Assembly: GCA_023401595.1 (NCBI GenBank)
Contig: JAEXDQ010000039.1
Span: 1 to 64,000 of the forward strand
From: Spirochaetota bacterium
GTDB taxonomy: Bacteria; Spirochaetota; Spirochaetia; Sphaerochaetales; Sphaerochaetaceae
DNA length: 64,000 bases
Direction: 5' to 3'
Position numbers and translations under genes: made by a program. Shown here in pieces: positions 61,702-64,000 of the stretch (position 1 is the stretch's first letter; each line of letters begins with the position of its first letter). Below the pieces are notes generated by a model. The model had not been told where the DNA came from. It did not search any database and worked only from the letters and a program-made list of their open reading frames with translations.

Positions 61702-62484
61702 TCAAACGAGTTCGCTGAAAGCTACGCAAAGCGCCAGCAACGACAGGTCAAGCTGGCCAGCCATGGCTTGATGGACCATCCGCGCGCTGAGTACTTCATC
61801 ACCCTTGCCGGTACGGCGCAGCTGGCGGAGCTGAACGAATCTATGATGGACGCTTTTCTCACGCTCCTTCACCCATGAGGCAAGGAGGCGGTAGACATCG
61901 TCGAGCCAAGGGCCCCGCTGCTCGTCTGAAAAGACGAGAGCCGGAAGAGATTCCTCACCGCAGAGCGCGAGCCGGTCACAAATATCGATAGGATCATGGG
62001 CCTGGATGTTCGCAAGATATGATTCCAGTACATCAAGCGACGAAAGCTCCCTGATTTCAGCGTCTCCAGCGGTCTGCTTAAGCTCCAGCCGTTTTTTCAT
62101 CGCCACTGCGGATTTCTTGTCCCTTCGGGTCAAGAACGTCCACAACACGACTGAAACGGCTCCCGCGATCAGCATTTCGTCAACGATGGGGATAGGATCC
62201 CGCACAGCCAGAGAAAAAATGAAATAGGTCGCAAGGAACACCAACGCGACCACCAGCAGCCGAGGCACATACCGCATGTCCTGGATCCACCGGTCCACCC
62301 CCCGGTCAATCGCGAAGTACAACGACGACGTGGCCTCGTTTTTCTCCTGCATGGTCAGCGTGCCCGCGCTGTACCATTCGACAGGTTCCTCGGGATCCCA
62401 TTTGCCCGCGGCGGTAATGTCCTGGAACGGAGAAAGATATATCGTGTCCTTCTTGTGCCGGTGAATGATATAGCAGCGTTGCAT
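61702..62484 (-). CDS. Membrane protein of unknown function
   Basis: 260 residues. Two adjacent membrane helices near residues 75-125 (LLVVALVFLATYFIFSLAV and MLIAGAVSVVLWTFL), flanked by soluble, charged regions; the C-terminal half is helical. No signal peptide, enzyme motif or known domain seen. AAGGAGG lies 8 bases before the ATG. Between pgm-type gene and comEC, in the same direction. A 13-base repeat (AGCCTGAGC-A/C-GGA) lies in the gap behind it. Confidence 0.75.
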   Translation of the reverse strand: MQRCYIIHRHKKDTIYLSPFQDITAAGKWDPEEPVEWYSAGTLTMQEKNEATSSLYFAIDRGVDRWIQDMRYVPRLLVVALVFLATYFIFSLAVRDPIPIVDEMLIAGAVSVVLWTFLTRRDKKSAVAMKKRLELKQTAGDAEIRELSSLDVLESYLANIQAHDPIDICDRLALCGEESLPALVFSDEQRGPWLDDVYRLLASWVKEREKSVHHRFVQLRQLRRTGKGDEVLSARMVHQAMAGQLDLSLLALCVAFSELV

Positions 62485-62558
62485 CCGTGCATCCTCCTTA
62501 CAATCTCTCTCGTCCCGTCATAAGCCGATGAACCGTAGTCCGTTCAGGATACCATGCG

Positions 62559-64000
62559 TCAGAAAGCGGCCTTGAAACGGGCGACGATACCCTCCAGCGA
62601 GGCTTCCAAAGCGGCCCGACCGTCCGCGCCCGCCGTCAAGAACAGATAGTACTTGATCTTGGGCTCGGTTCCGCTTGGGCGGACAACAAGCTTCTCCCCC
62701 GTCGAGAACCGGATGATGATGACGTCGGCCGGCGGGAAATCCCCGCAAGCCCCGCCCTTGAGATCCTGAATGCTTTCAATCGTCAGACCGACCAGGACAT
62801 CCCCGGCCTTCTTCGTCCGGAAATCGGCCATGATCGCGTCCATCCTGGCTTTGCCCGCGGCCCCTTCGTAGTCGCGGGAGAACACGACCTCGGTGCTATA
62901 GCCGTACGTTTCATAGATTTGGTCAAGGCGTTGCCGCAAGGTCAGCCCGTGGGAGGCGTACCAGCACATCATCTCCACGGCGCACAGGGCGGAGCTGACC
63001 GCATCCTTGTCGCGGACGGCGGGGACGGTCAGATACCCGTAGCTCTCTTCGCATCCGAACAAAAAGAAACGTTCGTCACCGGCGGGCCCCTCCAGAGAAG
63101 CGATCTGCTCGGCGATATATTTGAAGCCGGTCAGCACATCCTTGCAAACGGCGTCGTTGGCTTCGGCTATCCGCCTGACAAGGTCGGTGGTCACGAGGCT
63201 CTTGACGCATAACGGGGTCTTCCCACCGACGCCGGCTCCATAGCAGGTCGGAGTTTCCGTCTTGCCCTGAGCGAGGTCCTTCCATGTGGCGAGCAGATAG
63301 TCGCATAGCAGGGCTGCTATCTGGTTTCCGGTCAGCAGCTGATAGTCGGTCTTTTCGGGCGATGTCGGGATGGCGATTCCCAGCCGGTCGGCGTCGGGGT
63401 CGGTACCAAGGACGATGTCGGCCTTGACCTCTTTCGCCAGGGCGATGACTTTCCGCATCGCCTCAGCGCTTTCAGGATTGGGCAGCTTGACCGTCGGGAA
63501 CGCGCCGTCGGGCTGTTCCTGTTCGGGAACGACGCAACATCGGATGCCGACTTGTTCCAGCATATGTCGCACCGGCACGTTGCCGGAGCCGTGCAACGGC
63601 GTATACGCCACGGTAATGGGACTGCCCTTCACCAGGTCGGGACGGCGAAGACTTCCCAAAGCCATTGAATAGTAGGCTTCGTCGACTTGCGCAGGCACGG
63701 TCTCCAGCAACCCAGACTCCCTCGCCCGCTCTTCCGAAATATCTTTGATGCCGTCGCCTTCGACCGCGTTCGCAAGGGCGGCGATCCCGATATCATGGGG
63801 AGGCGTCACCTGTCCTCCGTCACTCCAATAGACCTTGTACCCGTTGTATTTGGATGGATTGTGGCTGGCCGTCACTACGATGCCCGCCGTGGTATGGAGA
63901 TACCGTAAAGCGAAGGAAAGCATCGGCACGGGATGGAGCGTATCGAACAGATAGACATGCACACCGTTGGCGCACAGCACCAGAGCGGCCTGCTTCGCGA
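62559..64000 (-). CDS. pgm: Phosphoglucomutase/phosphomannomutase, partial at the right edge
   Basis: 480 residues are visible; the N-terminus lies beyond the window. Phosphoserine loop TASHNPSKYNGYKVYW, metal loop GTDPDADRLGIA, sugar loop GCEESYGYL and phosphate loop RPSGTEPKIKYYL are all intact. The inserted segments fit the PgcA type (alpha-phosphoglucomutase). Interconverts glucose 1- and 6-phosphate. Confidence 0.95.
   Translation of the reverse strand, partial: AKQAALVLCANGVHVYLFDTLHPVPMLSFALRYLHTTAGIVVTASHNPSKYNGYKVYWSDGGQVTPPHDIGIAALANAVEGDGIKDISEERARESGLLETVPAQVDEAYYSMALGSLRRPDLVKGSPITVAYTPLHGSGNVPVRHMLEQVGIRCCVVPEQEQPDGAFPTVKLPNPESAEAMRKVIALAKEVKADIVLGTDPDADRLGIAIPTSPEKTDYQLLTGNQIAALLCDYLLATWKDLAQGKTETPTCYGAGVGGKTPLCVKSLVTTDLVRRIAEANDAVCKDVLTGFKYIAEQIASLEGPAGDERFFLFGCEESYGYLTVPAVRDKDAVSSALCAVEMMCWYASHGLTLRQRLDQIYETYGYSTEVVFSRDYEGAAGKARMDAIMADFRTKKAGDVLVGLTIESIQDLKGGACGDFPPADVIIIRFSTGEKLVVRPSGTEPKIKYYLFLTAGADGRAALEASLEGIVARFKAAF

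Overview
The window looks like chromosomal DNA of a free-living or gut spirochaete, probably of the Sphaerochaeta type. Three things suggest this: exported binding proteins that start their mature part with AGGQAE or AGGSSE just after a signal peptide, the diderm gene set (lnt, lipoproteins), and many sugar and organic-acid transporters. The assignment rests on pattern recognition only. Gene density is high, most genes have clear AGGAGG-type ribosome binding sites, and I saw no phage, IS element, CRISPR array, rRNA or tRNA gene.

Layout. 1-5969: a leftward operon of a tripartite tricarboxylate transporter (tctB-tctC-tctA), a sulfatase and the start of an Ldh2/YiaK-type dehydrogenase, facing a divergent LacI regulator. 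5989-15546: mostly leftward housekeeping and accessory genes (lnt, a DarA-type c-di-AMP receptor, an esterase, a tight trio of membrane LuxR regulator, degenerate RloB-like protein and AAA ATPase, a PHP phosphatase, a corrinoid adenosyltransferase, a lipoprotein, a PdxA-family enzyme). 15703-25761, rightward: a 92-residue hyperacidic protein, a receptor-type diguanylate cyclase, then a five-gene unit of a TrpX-type ABC importer, a MATE exporter and an unusual DUF4127-acetyltransferase fusion. 25847-35601: a broken GntR gene and a sugar locus (CUT1 ABC importer, RpiR regulator, 6-phosphogluconate dehydrogenase, PfkB kinase, zinc dehydrogenase, Gfo/Idh oxidoreductase). 35678-39608: the conserved leftward group rplU-rpmA-obg-nadD-yqeK-lipoprotein-rsfS. 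39753-50093: tetR, a secreted multidomain esterase, argS, birA facing bioY with a BirA operator, cysE, mtaB and a TyrA-like dehydrogenase. 50192-54540: an MFS carrier, a LacI regulator, an FAD oxidoreductase and two overlooked short reading frames. 54783-64000: pta, two MATE exporters, rsmA, comEC, a membrane protein and the partial pgm-type phosphoglucomutase.

Most notable for follow-up: the importer-MATE-DUF4127/acetyltransferase operon (18946-25761); the ATPase/RloB-like/7TM-LuxR operon, in which both defence-type proteins have lost acidic active-site residues (9055-11821); two unrelated 11-bp tandem repeats that both begin with TAG (40419-40473 and 51518-51605); a 90-codon open frame with a 36-bp repeat directly behind the PfkB stop codon (33141-33413); and a short frame-disrupted gene under a LacI-type operator (54310-54546). 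Start codons were revised at many genes from ribosome binding sites, operon overlaps and promoter positions; the reasons are given in each entry.
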